Below are positions 11,998 through 24,195 of a stretch of DNA of 64,000 nucleotides, one piece after another. The stretch is from assembly GCA_000827495.1 (NCBI GenBank), contig KN817567.1, positions 55,314 to 119,313 of the forward strand, read 5' to 3'. A model generated the notes under the pieces. The model ran no database searches, was not told where the DNA came from, and was given only the letters and a program-made list of their open reading frames with translations. The translations under genes and the position numbers were made by a program. Within the stretch, counting starts at the first letter, position 1; each line of letters starts with the position of its first letter. The stretch comes from Hypholoma sublateritium FD-334 SS-4 (taxonomy: Eukaryota; Basidiomycota; Agaricomycetes; Agaricales; Strophariaceae).

Positions 11998-13295
11998 GCG
12001 GAGGCGCTGCCCTGTTGATGTCTACTTCTTGGACGTTGTGGTTCTGTGAGTTGTGTGCTGTTTCTTGTGATAATCGCGCGGTAAGCGTGAAATTCGTTGT
12101 ATGTACCATCACGCCTGTCGTTTTGTTATCGTGCTTGTGTTTGCAGTTGGAAATTGGTTGTAGTTTTAGTAGACTTCTTGTCACATACATATGCCCCTTC
12201 GCCACTTCGTTATTTGTTCCGTACCTTGTCAATAAATGAAAAGACTATTTATATGAAAATGACGATGCTGTGCTATCTATGCTGTGATTGTGTGAGATTG
12301 ACTCGCGGATTATCAGAATCAGGCGCATTTTGGAGACACTGGAAGCTCGTGGAAGAGTTCAAAAGTTAACAGAGATTGAGTCTGATTGACGCCGAGTGCT
12401 GTGCTCCGGCGCTCTGCCCACTGATCCGGTGATAAGTGGCTGCGATTGTCGTCATCGATAGAGCGGCTCAGCCATAATGCACACGGGTTCACATGCCAGT
12501 GTCTCGCGTTTCAGAGATCCCGCGCACTGTAGCGAGCACTCGTCGCGAACGTTTGTTTTCTGTGTGCTCTCGTGCGCCTCAGGCTGCGGCTGTACTGCGT
12601 GCCCGGAAATATACGCAGTAATAGCAGGAATCCACAGTGCATGAAGCGCTATTCTGAGAAGCGGAAAAATAATGTGCAAGCGCCGAGCTTCTGACTCGTT
12701 GCATTTTGTATCGCACGCATAGGCATATGATATGGAATAACATGTGTATGGATTTTACGGGTGGTGCCGGAGACCTCGGCGAGCCAGCGCCTCTGCTCCG
12801 ACGCTCTGGAATCCGGAGCGGTGTAATTCCAGTAAACCAAGTCCTGTAGTTATTGATAACTTTGGCTGAACGACAGACCCAGCTAACAGTAGGAAGTTTT
12901 TACAAAGCATGCGCCAAATTAGAGGATGGGAATGGACTGGAATCTGCTGGAACGGCCTTGAACAGCCTTGGGACTGCGGGCGCTTCCCGCTGCATATCGT
13001 AAAAAATACTGTGAATGGCGCAAAAAAATGAGAAGCTCGTTGTCCACGCTGAGCACAATATCAAGTGCATACACAGGCGCGCGATGGTAAACGATAGCCA
13101 TGGAGATCATGATTCGTCCCATTGCCAAGATGCAGACGGAGGAGAACGAGAACCTAAATGATCGAGGCAGCCCTGGAATCGGGCGGTCACGTGTGGGCAT
13201 ACAATATCACATGCGAGACCGAGGGAAGGGCGTCGTCGTATTTAGCGTTGATTTCTTGTCCTAAATCTTCACCTCCACCACTTCCACCCACCACA
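11998..13295. other. Intergenic region upstream of the perilipin-like gene
   Basis: It holds the 3' UTR of the BTB gene and the promoter of the next gene. Small open frames on either strand lack coding character. I see nothing else in it. Confidence 0.45.
12231..12236 (+). promoter_or_regulatory. AATAAA polyadenylation-type signal
   Basis: A canonical AATAAA lies about 235 bp after the stop codon of the BTB gene, in AT-rich sequence. It is a plausible 3'-end signal for that gene. Confidence 0.4.
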
Positions 13296-14549
13296 ATGTC
13301 GACGACGACTACAGAACAGCAAACTGTCCCCGAGCCCGCGCAGGCGCCCGAGGTCACCATCCTCTCGCGCGTTGCTTCGATCCCCATGATCTCGTCCTCG
13401 CTCACCTCGCTCAACGAGGTGTTGTCGTCGAACACATACACCCGCTCGCCCTACGCCCACGCGAAGGAGCTGTCGACCACCGCGTACAAGCTCACAGAGC
13501 CGCTCCAGGTCAAATTTGCTCCGCTCATCGTGCGCGCAGACGGCTATGCCAACAAGGCCGTCGACGCGGTCGAGTCGCGGTACCCCTACCCATTCAAGGC
13601 GCAGCCCGAGGACGTCGTCACCCTTGTTCGCGAGCGCAGGGAGAGCACCACGCACTACGTGAGCGAGCGGGTCAATGATGTCAACAAGGCCATTGATGCC
13701 AGGGTGAAAACGCCCGCCTTCAATGTTGCCCATGATATTGATCAGGTCAGCCGCCCCGTGTGTGCATTCATGCACGTTTACTGAATAGATTTCACAGCGC
13801 TTCGCTCCGATCGTCAACTACTTCGAAGGCGCCATTTCGCGTCTCAACACCTCCGAGGCGGGCCCATCCACACCCCCAGACGCACAATACCAATATCAGC
13901 GGGCGTTGGCTCTCTCCAAAACCCTCGGCGATAATCTCTACGTATACTCTGAACAGCAATTGAAATACCTCCAAGCCCAGTCCGTTATCGCGTATGTTTA
14001 TCTATGTTCTTCCATTTTTACCCATTCTCACAGCTGACCTATTCAATTGTTATCTTTAGCCAACGCGCATCTGAAACCGCCCACTCCATCTCCACCGTTG
14101 CCGCCTCGTCCCTAGCCACCGCCCAGACTCGCATCCACACGCTGTCCGACAGCATGCTTATTGAGCTCCAAAAGCTGCAGACATCAAGCACCGAGTTCTC
14201 CGCGTCCCTACAGAATACCCTCCACTCTTCCGCTGCACATATCCAGTCCCAGATTCCGCAGATCCAGCAGTCCTATGCCGATCTGACAGCCGCCATCTCC
14301 TCGACGGTCAGCGAACTCTCGGCGATCATCACGACCAAGGACCTCCCGGTGCAGGACAAAGTGACACGCGTCAGCAAGGAGGTACAGGACCGTGTACAGC
14401 CGCTCCTTGAGAGTGTGAAGAAGGGCGTGTCCGAGGTGCTAGCGCGCTCCAGGGCGGCGGAGGCCAAGGTAGCCGAGACCGTGAACGGCGCGGTGAACGG
14501 AAACGGCCATGCACCAGAACCGCCTGTCACCGTAGGCGTCGCTGAGTAA
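13296..14549 (+). CDS. Fungal perilipin-like lipid-droplet protein
   Basis: Three exons (13296-13745, 13798-13991, 14060-14549) give 377 residues. The N-terminus reads VTILSRVASIPMISSSL and SNTYTRSPYAHAKELSTTAY, then EPLQVKFAPLIVRADGYANK and ESRYPYPFKAQPEDV. These are hallmarks of the perilipin/PAT-like family found in mushrooms, which coats lipid droplets and protects stored triacylglycerol. The rest is almost entirely amphipathic helix (QRASETAHSI..., then long Gln/Ser heptads), as expected for an 11-mer-type lipid-surface protein. No transmembrane segment is seen. The ATG at 13296 has a good context (CACAATG). An in-frame upstream ATG at 13158 would add an unrelated 46-residue leader and is less likely. 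Confidence 0.8.
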
Positions 14550-15024
14550 GCCCTTGCCTCGCCCCTATCCTCTCTTCTTTCTTTTTCTCCGGGGATTCCT
14601 ATTCGAGTTGGTGCCCTACATTTCCATCGATTCGCTTGTTCGATACATACCAATTATAGACTGTATAACAATAACTATAGACGATCGCACCCTTTCCCTG
14701 GCTGCGCACCCCTTATGACCTACAGTACATACATCCACATTTAACCTTTTTGTAACGATGCGCCGCCTTATCGCATCGCTCGCACACGATTGCGACACCG
14801 ATACGTACAGCATATATGCACTCCACAGTTGATGACGACAATATATATGTGATTGAGCTCGTTATCGATGCACAATATGTACGGTGGCGAGTTGATCTAA
14901 ATCTCTACGGTGCGTACAATGTGCGCCACCGGCTCTCCACTGTGGGCGCCTATGTGACGTTCTGTGAAGGGGAAGCGTCCCTGACGCGCGGATCAGGGGC
15001 TGCCAGGTCCCCGAAACGTCTATA
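14550..15024. other. 3' flank of the perilipin-like gene and 5' flank of tRNA-Val copy 1
   Basis: Downstream sequence of the perilipin-like gene, with no supported coding region. A TATAG lies directly before the tRNA. Confidence 0.4.
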
Positions 15025-15098
15025 GGTTCGATGGCGTAGTTGGTCATCGCATCTGTCTAACACACAGAAGGTCCTCAGTTCGAGCCTGGGTCGAATCA
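15025..15098 (+). tRNA. tRNA-Val(AAC): tRNA-Val (anticodon AAC), copy 1
   Basis: The 74 nt fold as a full cloverleaf without intron. The acceptor stem GGTTCGA pairs with TCGAATC (one G-T), with discriminator A. The D stem is GCG/CGC. The anticodon stem TCTGT/ACAGA closes the loop CTAACAC, giving anticodon AAC. The T arm CTCAG/CTGGG carries loop TTCGAGC. The internal A and B boxes match pol III consensus, and a T-run right after the gene (TTTTT from about 15100) is the terminator. Confidence 0.95.
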
Positions 15099-15635
15099 CT
15101 TTTTGGCCTTGTTCGTCGATAATACCGTCGGAATCCGGATTATCATACAGTTACTCGAGAGTCAAGAGTCGACGCTCGTTTTTGCGTCCGAAGTCTCACC
15201 AGGGTCCAGATGACCAGGTGGCCGGCGCAGTCGACATTCTATTTCGTAAATCCATGTACAGTAGAAGTGCGCCGCAATTTACCTAGATTTGGAATGACGC
15301 AGCATATTCTCGCACTTATAAACCTGGGAATCATCCTATTTTCCTGGAAGCAACCTGAAAGTTGAATATACTCTTAGATTTACATCTCTATGTCCAGATA
15401 AATCCAGACAGGACACAAGTACGAATTCCTATGGAAGAGACCAGTTACCCAATATATAACTGTCCGATATCATACGGTATACAAGTGCATATCAATTTTA
15501 AACTTGTGAAACGGGAGTCGGAGGCTGGTCGATGCTCTTTATATCAAAAATAATCAGCACGCAAAGAATCAATGAGAGGGCATATAGCACACTTCGTCAG
15601 AGGTCTTCTCGGCGCCTTTGTTTATCGTAAATTCC
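15099..15635. other. Intergenic region after tRNA-Val copy 1
   Basis: It separates the tRNA from the 3' end of the DUF6534 gene on the other strand. Small open frames are not supported. Confidence 0.4.
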
Positions 15636-17481
15636 TCATCCGCAGCTGGACGAAAGCTGTTGGACTACAGAATTTGCCAAATTCAATAGGTGGAATACAG
15701 GATGCATTGATATACCGCGCACCTCGTTCACCGTCCCCGCGACGGGCCCATTTACTACGAATTCATCCGAGCTTAGATTGGGATTTGCCGTGCTACTGTG
15801 GAAGCGGACAGAAGCGCTCATAGACGTGCGCGCCTGGAATCCGTCTCCCCGCAGCTCACGGGCGAGCTTATCCCTGCTATTTAGAGCCGCCATCATCGTG
15901 TTGAAGTACCTATACAGTAGCGCACGTCAGTAACAGATACGCAACGCGTCCAGGCGGGATGCAGTCGCTTACAGTCTCGAAGTGATGAAGTATATGCCGC
16001 CGTAAGTCGCGCTGTGGTAGCGCGAGACCTGCACAATAAAAGTGGCCAGTGCGGCGCCGGCGGTAATCGCACCGGTGCTGACGGTGTACATCTGCACGGG
16101 AAATTGGTAGAGGGGGGTTAGCGCTTTAGCGGGCAATGCGCGGGCGGCGCGAGGGGAAATGCATGCGCACGATGAGGGTAGCTAGAACGTTGTTCGCTCT
16201 GGCGAACCCGCTGCCCATTCCGCGCAGGATTATGCACATTGTCACCGCGATTGTCACGTCCGCGGTCGCGGCGAGCGCGTTGAGAGACAGGGAGATGGGG
16301 TGGAGATGATCCAGGGCGTAGGTGAAGTCTTTGATCCCATTGCCTATCACGCAGTATGCTGTATTCAATTTGACGTATTAGCGGAGAAAGGAATGAATCG
16401 AGCAAGAGCGCACCGATCCCAAGCGCTGTGCATGATTTTTATTTATTAGTAAATGCATGGTCCTACTACGAGGGGGACATACCGAACTTCGCTGTGATCA
16501 AGAGAATCTGTAGCGTTAAGTTGGTGAGCGCGCACGTATGTGATGGTAGCCGTGGACCCACAGGAAAAATGACCAATGCCACCCTACGTTTAGACCTGCT
16601 TGCTGGAGGAGCTTACCACCGTCAATACAGAAATACATCCCCGAGGAATGGTAAATGATCACATTTCCAAATCCGATAGGTGAAATATCCTTGGACGCTT
16701 GCGCATGTCACTGTCTTGATAGACATGTGTATTCAGACGAAAGCGGGAAAAGTAATGGATGCGAAGCTGTAGTACCTCTGGCAGCACTTGCCACTAGAAG
16801 TAGACCGGTCAGAGGAGTTGGATTGTCGAAATGCAAAATTTACGCACGCATAAGCTCCAGACCTGGTAGTTCAAATTAGTAGGGTTGAAGTAATTCTAAT
16901 CTCCGATGAGAAAATAGTGAGCGTCTGTGGATTAGTGGAAGTACGAACTGTGACCAGAAACCAGTATACTTGGACATGAAATGTTAGTATCTAGGTAGCG
17001 GAAAGATGGTACGATCATACTGAGATGGCTGATGAATATTTGCTGTATAAAATCCCAAATCCTGCCCGTTACAAACAGAATGAGCTTCGGAATCTCATGC
17101 CTCGAAGTACACAACTAACCACGTCCACGCGACCTTATACGGCAAAATTTAAGCATTTGAGAGGCAAAGCGTCGACAGTCATTGAAGGGATGATAAATCT
17201 CACAAAAAACTTCAGGGTACGGCTGTCCTTTGGGTATCCCAAAAAGTACCTATGTTCATCGATTCGGGATCAACAAGTGGGATACCCAATCGGACTTTTG
17301 AGTAGACACGTACCAATACCATTGCGCTGTACCAATCCCACATATGCTGGCATTATTATGATAGATGAGTCATTTGTGGATAGGGTAGCGTAATAGACGC
17401 TTACAATGCGGATATTATGACCCCAATCAACAGTGTCCCAAAAGATCCATCCAGATTCGGCACTTTTGTCGTTGCCGACAT
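15636..17481 (-). CDS. DUF6534-type seven-helix membrane protein
   Basis: The gene runs on the minus strand. Exon 1 (17481-17405) starts MSATTKVPNLDGSFG and continues into the first membrane helix (TLLIGVIISA). A tiny 33-bp exon 2 (17346-17314) encodes ICGIGTAQWYW. Exon 3, from 17249, gives the family signature YFLGYPKDSRTLKFFV. Later pieces show a helix near 17060 (ILFVTGRIWDF), GYFTYRIWK near 16690, and LSLNALAATADVTIAVTMC with GSGFARANN near 16200-16280. The cytosolic tail (15896 to the stop at 15636) contains NTMMAALNSRDKL. This layout matches the DUF6534 family, large in Agaricomycetes and of unknown function. Exons between 16400 and 17200 are uncertain, so partial decay is possible. Confidence 0.65.
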
Positions 17482-18079
17482 ATCGCGAGAGCCAGATTGG
17501 AGTGAGGGTGGACGAGAGAGATGAGAGATTCGGCGCAATTTTAATTTGCATCCAGGTATCTATGCTGTCGGCGTCACGCGTCAAGTTCTGCGGGGCGGCC
17601 GAATCATATGCATAATATGCCATTGTGCGTCTGAAACATCATGATGGCCCTGCCGCAAGCGACCTGGCCATAAATGGAAAGCTCTTCCTTATATGTTGCG
17701 AACAAACCGGCCCGTGGCAAGGTCTGAGTCGGCTGCGAGCTCGCCGCGGTCTGAACCGTCCAATTAAATGGCAATCGTGTCCTCCGAGTCTGATGGATTT
17801 CACTGCGATATGATACCGGTGATGATATTGATCTGAGGCGGGGAAACGACTTTGACTTGACTTTGACTGCCATCTGCAGGTGACCTCCGAAATTTGAAGA
17901 CGATAATGAGATCGAAATACATAAGACCGAGCTAATTTGGAGCTGATGATGGCTTCTGCGGTGTGTCACAACTCCAACCCGCAGGACAACCGCAATGCAT
18001 TCCACGAAATATTCGGCCTTGTAACTGCCATCGCGCTTGATGGTCCCGAAGGACCGTCGCGGCACTACATTGAAGTAGT
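17482..18079. other. Intergenic region upstream of the DUF6534 gene
   Basis: It contains the likely promoter of the minus-strand DUF6534 gene and leads to tRNA-Val copy 2. Open frames here show no recognisable domain. Confidence 0.35.
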
Positions 18080-18153
18080 GGTTCGATGGCGTAGTTGGTC
18101 ATCGCATCTGTCTAACACACAGAAGGTCCTCAGTTCGAGCCTGGGTCGAATCA
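18080..18153 (+). tRNA. tRNA-Val(AAC): tRNA-Val (anticodon AAC), copy 2
   Basis: The sequence is identical over its 74 nt to the copy at 15025. It has the same cloverleaf with anticodon AAC, and a T6 terminator follows directly. The flanks are unrelated to those of the other copies, so the identity is confined to the tRNA itself. Confidence 0.95.
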
Positions 18154-18732
18154 TTTTTTGCAATATTTGCTGTGCGTACGCCGGCGGCCGTACTGTTTGA
18201 CATTTGTAGATGATACTACTACTAGATAGTCTATAGATAAGTAAAATTGTAGATGTAAAAGATGTTATAATATTAATATATAGGATATATGTCCCTTTTA
18301 TCCTGCATTTGACATTAACCCAGACCTTCTTCCGTTCGCTCTTCCAATTGTCAGCGTCGCGTTGCGCAATGCGGGACGCGTTATTAGGCGATCTCCGCTT
18401 TTCCGATCAGTTAGATCGGATACTGGTCCGATATCTAAAGATAGTGACAAGTACCTGCAAGTACCCGCGAACCAATGACAGCCGCAGGATTATTTTTCTT
18501 CCAAACATACCCAGCTCAACTTGAGCTAGCCCTCCTCTCTATAGTAAGTATATGAACGAGACGCAGCAAGATGAGCAGGCACGCTGCACTCCCATACTTA
18601 GTAGGCATTGCAGCAACGTTGTTGAGAGGTTGGAGGCGTGAGAATGTTCCAATGACCAAATTATATCATAGCAGGACCAAAGAGCAGTCTCCTTTACACT
18701 CAACTTATACTTAGATTACCTTGATAATTCGC
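18154..18732. other. 5' flank of the SulP transporter gene
   Basis: AT-rich tract (18190-18300) followed by the likely promoter of the transporter. No gene is seen. Confidence 0.4.
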
Positions 18733-21591
18733 ATGAGTCGGACGCCAACACAGCACCCGGATCCCAGGCTTCTGTCCAGCAACCCTGTCGTATCTTCGGC
18801 GGGATCTGCGAGCTCGATAATGGGCTTGGACGACGCCCCACATGAAATCCTCGAGAGAACGGCGTTGTTGGATGCAGAGACAGGGGAAAGAGCTGGCGAG
18901 GCTTATGGTTCAGTGACCCCCCCAATGACAAGTGAGTTCTTAATTCATTGGTGTTGGCTAGCATAAGATATGGCAGAGCTTACCAGTCTGTAGGCCAAAA
19001 ATCACAACGCCGCCAATCGACATTCGTGAAAAGAGCTAGATACTATATACCCTCACTCGCTTGGATCCCAAACTACTCGCTCTCATTGTATGTTTCTCAA
19101 GCTCACAGTGCTTCATGCTCTTTCTTGACGCGCTCTGGGACAGATTTGGCGGAGACTTCCTCGCTGGAGTCACAGTCGCATCCATGCTCATCCCGCAGTC
19201 GGTCAGCTACGCATCGGCCCTCGCGAAGCTGAGCCCGGTCACCGGGTTGGTGAGTAAGCAAACATATCTATGCCCCTAGCCATATTCACCCGCCTATCTA
19301 GTTCTCGGCGTCAATCCCTGGCATTATCTACGCGCTCCTGGGCAGCTCAAGGCAACTGAACGTGGCCCCGGAGGCGGCGCTGAGTTTACTGCTTGGGCAA
19401 GCCATTTCCGACATTCGCCATGACTATCCAGATCCTCACAGTGACGAGGCAGATCTACTAGGTCTTGGGATTGCTACTGTTATCACATTCCAGGTCGGCT
19501 TGATATCGTTTTTGCTGGGATTTTTCAGGCTGGGGTTCATTGATGTCGTTCTGAGTCGCGCCCTCCTGCGCGGATTTATCACAGCGGTCGCTGTCGTTAT
19601 CACGATGTAGGTCCTCCCAAGCGCTGCTTAGCCCTTAAATTGATCATCTATGCAGCGAACAGTTCATCCCTATGTTCGGGCTCACCAAACTCATGCGTCA
19701 AGTGGATCCTCAGACGACGTTGGAGAAAGCGGCATTCCTTCTTCGGAATGTGTTTGACAACGCCAATGTTCTTACGACAACAATAAGTTTCTCGGCTCTG
19801 TTCGCGCTGGTGGCTTTGCGATATCTGAAAGCATACTTCAAGAACACCTGGTACATCTATCGAATACCGGAGGTGCTTGTGGTGGTCATAGTATCAACTG
19901 GTACGCCATCGGTCTTATTCACATCGATGATTGACTAAGCCAAGTCATCTGTCAAGTGCTCTCGGCTGAGTTCCGGTGGGACAAGATGGGCGTGGACATT
20001 TTGGGAGACGTGGATGTGCGAACTGCTGGTTCCCTTATCCAGTTCCCGCTGCAGGGGTACAACTTCAAATTCCTGCACCGTACAACATCGACTGCCGTGT
20101 AAGCAATCGATTTTTCGTTGGTGAAATTTCTAATATATCTATTTATAGGTTAATCGCTGTCGTAGGCTTCCTGGATAGTATCGTCGCCGCAAAACAGAAC
20201 GCGGCGCGCTTTGGGTACTCCATCAGCCCCAACCGCGAGCTAGTGGCGCTTGGAGCAGCCAACCTCGCAGGATCATTCATTCCGGGTACACTTCCGGCAT
20301 TTGGTTCTATCACAAGGTGCGTGTCGTGACTGAGTCAAAGTTACCTGCTTATCTGGTCGGGTTCAGGTCGAGGATCAACGGGGATGTGGGGGGCCGAACG
20401 CAAATGGCGTCAATCGTTTGCTCTGTCTTCATACTTCTCGCGACATTTTTCCTCCTCCCCTGGTTATATTTTCTTCCCAAATGTGTTCTGGCGGCCATGT
20501 ACGTGAAACTCGCCCCTGTTACACTGCGTGACATCAGGCAATTTCTGACTCGATCTTTTCTTCTAAATAGCATTGGTCTCGTTGTTTTCTCGCTACTTGC
20601 GGAGACCCCTCATGATGTCATCTATTATTGGCGGTGAGGCACCTACCGCCTCTCGGGGAATATATCTAACCTTCGAGCCCGTTTTCAGAATGCAAGCATG
20701 GGTTGACATGGCCCTTATGTGCCTTACTTTCTTCCTTTCCATCATCTATAACATAGAAGTGGGGGTCATTTCCAGCCTTGTTATCTCGCTGCTATTGGTA
20801 GTTCACCGGTCGTCGAAGACACGGATGACAATCTTGGTGAGCTCCCCGATTAGTTGACGTGCTGAGGCATATTTACTTACAAGACCGCTATGTCGCAGGG
20901 ACGCATTCCTGGTACCGATAGGTGGAAGCCCCTGAAGGAGAACCCAGAAGCGGAGGAAAATGTCCCGGGCGCATTGATTGTTCGCATTCGCGAAAATTTG
21001 GACTTTGGTTCGTGCTTTCTCAAATATCATCGATTTGTTCTAATATTGCGATCACATCAGCGAATACCGCTCAGTTAAAGGGTATGATATCCCAACAATC
21101 ATGCACGACTGGAATATTGATAGGTTCATCCTGCAGAGCGGTTGCGTCGTTTGGAACTATACGGTGTTCACAAATCTCATCCCTCTGAAGAGCCAAGCCG
21201 AGCGCAAGCGTCTATCCTTGTCTTCCACCTTGCTGACGTAGATACTTGCGACGCCTCGTGAGTATTGCCTGTAACCTTGTCCACACCGACTCTGACGGCC
21301 ACAACTTCTCTCCGTCATACAGCGCCGCTCAGATATTCTACGAACTATCCGAAGAATACAAGGTTTGTTGGTTGATATCGCGTGAAAATTGCGCTCATCT
21401 CCCTCCTGCAGAGTCGCGGCGTCGGCATATTCATCACCCACCTCCGGCCCGCTGTGCAGAAGACATTCGCAAAAGCGGGCTTATACGATCTTCTAGGGTA
21501 CGACGCATTCCGGATCAACGTTGCGGACGCCATGGCCATCGTAGAGGGTGAACGTACGCGCGAGTCCAGCTTTATACTGGGATCTCACTGA
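18733..21591 (+). CDS. SulP/SLC26-family anion (sulfate) transporter with STAS domain
   Basis: A many-exon gene starting at ATG 18733 (MSRTPTQHPDPR). After an N-terminal tail, the SulP signature reads YYIPSLAWIPNYS, then FGGDFLAGVTVASMLIPQSV. FSASIPGIIYALLGSSRQLN, VAPEAALSLLLGQAI and several further membrane helices follow (for example ISFLLGFFRLGF; VVGFLDSIVAAKQNA; LGAANLAGSFIPGTLPAFGS). The cytosolic C-terminus is a STAS domain: GALIVRIRENLDF, ILVFHLADVDTCDAS in place of the usual phospho-site region, then IFITHLRPAVQKTFAKAGL. Such proteins exchange sulfate or other anions across the plasma or an internal membrane. At least ten short introns are present, so some boundaries are approximate. 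The stop TGA is at 21589. Confidence 0.85.
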
Positions 21592-22406
21592 GCCGCTGAA
21601 ACTTACGTGCAACGGCGACACGATACTGTACGAGCTTCACGACATACTCTGACGCTACGCTGTCGTCACAGGGGACGAGAGTGATCTCTAGGATTTTTTT
21701 TGGATATACCACCTTACATGCATGATGAATGCCGGGTCTCACAACTTTATGGAACTACACAGTATTTTTACATCTCTCATCATCTAGATTTTTTGCAGAC
21801 TCATTTCGGCCATCTATTACCTACCTTGCTCCTATGTAGCCTTTTTTCCACATCTCTAGCAGTCTTATACTTCATAGTATCGCGCAGATGATTTTTAACT
21901 GTACAATAAACGTACATTGAATATGTTCTACGATAAAGCTATCTCATGTATACCGACCACGCAGAAGAGATGACTGCGGAGGCGGCGTCCACTCCACCGG
22001 ATCAAATGATGGCCGATAGCATGATGTCATCGTCATGCAATGCTCTTCCGTAGACAAATTTTGAGGATCATTGAAATTTGGTGCGTGATAAGCGTCGACT
22101 GTCTAAAGCGAAGAGCTGATTTTTTAGAATCCTAATAGATTTTATTTTGAATACTTTTCCCGTCTAAGTATGCACGTAACCTTCTAGTACGTACAACGTT
22201 TGCGATTGCTCGAATAATCGATTTTCAGGAACTATCATGGCGAATGAAGTTGCAAGGAACTAAAATGGACTTGGTATTTGTATTTATCACCGATCAAAAA
22301 AATCGAATAACTTGGCACCTTTCCGGGTTCAAAATAAATTAATTGGCCTCCTTTTGCCAGCTCTTTCATCTCGAGTCGTTGCTGTCCTTCACTAGAATTT
22401 GGCACT
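21592..22406. other. Intergenic region
   Basis: AT-rich sequence between the transporter and the secreted-protein gene, with a T-run near 21695. I see no gene. Confidence 0.45.
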
Positions 22407-23685
22407 ATGCGTTCAGTCATTTCTCCTGTCTTCCTGGCTCTCGCCGCTTTGACCACGTTCTCCGCCGCTACGTTTACTTCAACTTGCGTTGCTGAGATAT
22501 GCGGCGAGTCCAGCTTTGAAGCCCGTGCCGTGCAATCCACGCCCACCAGGGTAGTGGAAAACCGCGCACTCACCAACGCACAGCGTCTGTCTCTCGGTCT
22601 TCCTTTGAAGAGTCCTGCGCGCAGACGTTCGCGTGGTGAGTACTTTTTCCTCCCATATCCATCCTCTCCCTCCCTTTAACCTATTAGTATGCTGACTGGT
22701 ATCCAATTAAATCTGCAGGTGTCGCTGCCCGCGATCCACAAGTGTCCGCCACTCCTAAATACACCGTTACGGGTGTAATCCAAGTCAAGCGCACGAGCGA
22801 TGGCGTCGTCCTTGGGAATCTCGATCAAGTCGCGAACACCAACACCGGCATGTTCAAGTTTACGACCACATCGGCTACTGCGTTGAAGGTCCAAGTTTCT
22901 CTTGACATTGGGGTGACCTCTGCTAGTGGTGTTGAGTTTACAATGCTGGTACGTCACTTGTAGCGCCTGCGTATTGTTCTATGAGCTCATTCTACGCGCA
23001 TTGGGGACAGAACTCGGCAGGACCACTTTTAGGCTTGGTGCAGGGGCGAGACAGCTCAAGCGTCAACATCGCGACTGGTAATTTCAAGTATGTCTATACT
23101 TATGAGATGTTATGGGATAAATTTTAACTGATTTCTCCCAAGTTACCTGACGCTCAACAGTGTCGCCTCGCCTGGAAGTGAGCGTGAATTTGCTTGAAAA
23201 TTTACTTGTCAGTCTCTGACGCATAGTATCACAGCTAGCGCTGGATCTCCCCCAATCACCATGACCAACGGATATACTACCCTTACTGGTATTTCCCGAG
23301 CAGCAGAAACGAGCGTCGTGCGTATATATAGTATAACTACAAGTCCCCTATCTAATTCATCTGCAGTGGAATATCGACCTGAACACTGGGGCTTTGTCTC
23401 TCCAATGGACCAACTCGGATGGATGTAAGCCGCAATTATGACCAGTCGGCTGATATTCAGAAGCTGACTCTTGCAAAAAGCCTCTCCTTCAACTGCGATA
23501 TTCACTCAGAGTGGGTATATATACGCTGGCGGCGATCAGAGTTCATTCACGGCTAGGTACCCCAGCCCGGTGACTGCTTTGGTGAGTGAATTTCAGTTAA
23601 ATGTCTCCTTTATTTCGGTGTGGATCGTTGATCTGAATTTATACAGACTTTGACCTTCGTGCAAGATACAGTTACTCCCGTATAA
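22407..23685 (+). CDS. Small secreted protein of unknown function (Agaricomycete type)
   Basis: The start codon at 22407 opens a signal peptide (MRSVISPVFLALAALTTFSA). The motif TNAQRLSLGLPLKSPARRR follows, a feature I recall from many basidiomycete secreted proteins of unknown function, ending in a basic stretch that may be a processing site. Exon 1 ends at 22635 and exon 2 starts at 22719. The body is a beta-rich domain: YTVTGVIQVKRTSDGVVLGN, FKFTTTSATALKVQV, SAGPLLGLVQGRDSS, YTTLTGISRA, WNIDLNTGALSLQW, then a last exon TLTFVQDTVTPV with stop at 23683. Exons are short and introns 50-80 bp. No catalytic motif is recognised. Confidence 0.7.
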
Positions 23686-24195
23686 ATTATGGATATCATT
23701 CCCATCACGCTCTTTTAAACATTATGCACACATTCTATCGATGGACTCGCGCCTTTATATAACTACTAATCTAGTCATCTAATAACAATGGACTCGCAGT
23801 GTAAGCGTATAAAATATCACTAGAGTAAAACTCCCAGCGCGACATTAAAGTACAGATGCAGCTAAACGTTCTATTGACATGATGGTAACCCTAAGTTTAC
23901 CTTTAACTGTTCTTGAGAACCCAGAGAAAATGCGTGGGGCGCTTCAAGTGTGTGTATCAAGTACGCGTCGGCGGTGCTGCTAAATTTGGACAAAGGCCTC
24001 GCGTTGATTTGTTGACGTAAACGTTGGAACCTTTCCCAAACTGTCAAGCCCTTTCGCACAGCTTTCTTATTCGGAGTTTGGCTGGCTGCCACCCAGACGC
24101 CTTCAACATAGAAGACGGCTACGTGGAGCTGTTGCCCACGCACGTCCGTCCTAACACCTCAAAATCCGCGCGACCTTCTCATAACGAAAGCCCCA
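23686..24195. other. Intergenic region
   Basis: Sequence between the secreted protein and the J-domain protein, including the promoter of the latter. No gene is supported. Confidence 0.4.

Noticed and set aside
17604..18065. 153-codon minus-strand open frame upstream of the DUF6534 gene
   Set aside because: No recognisable motif; the DUF6534 start at 17481 is well supported without it.
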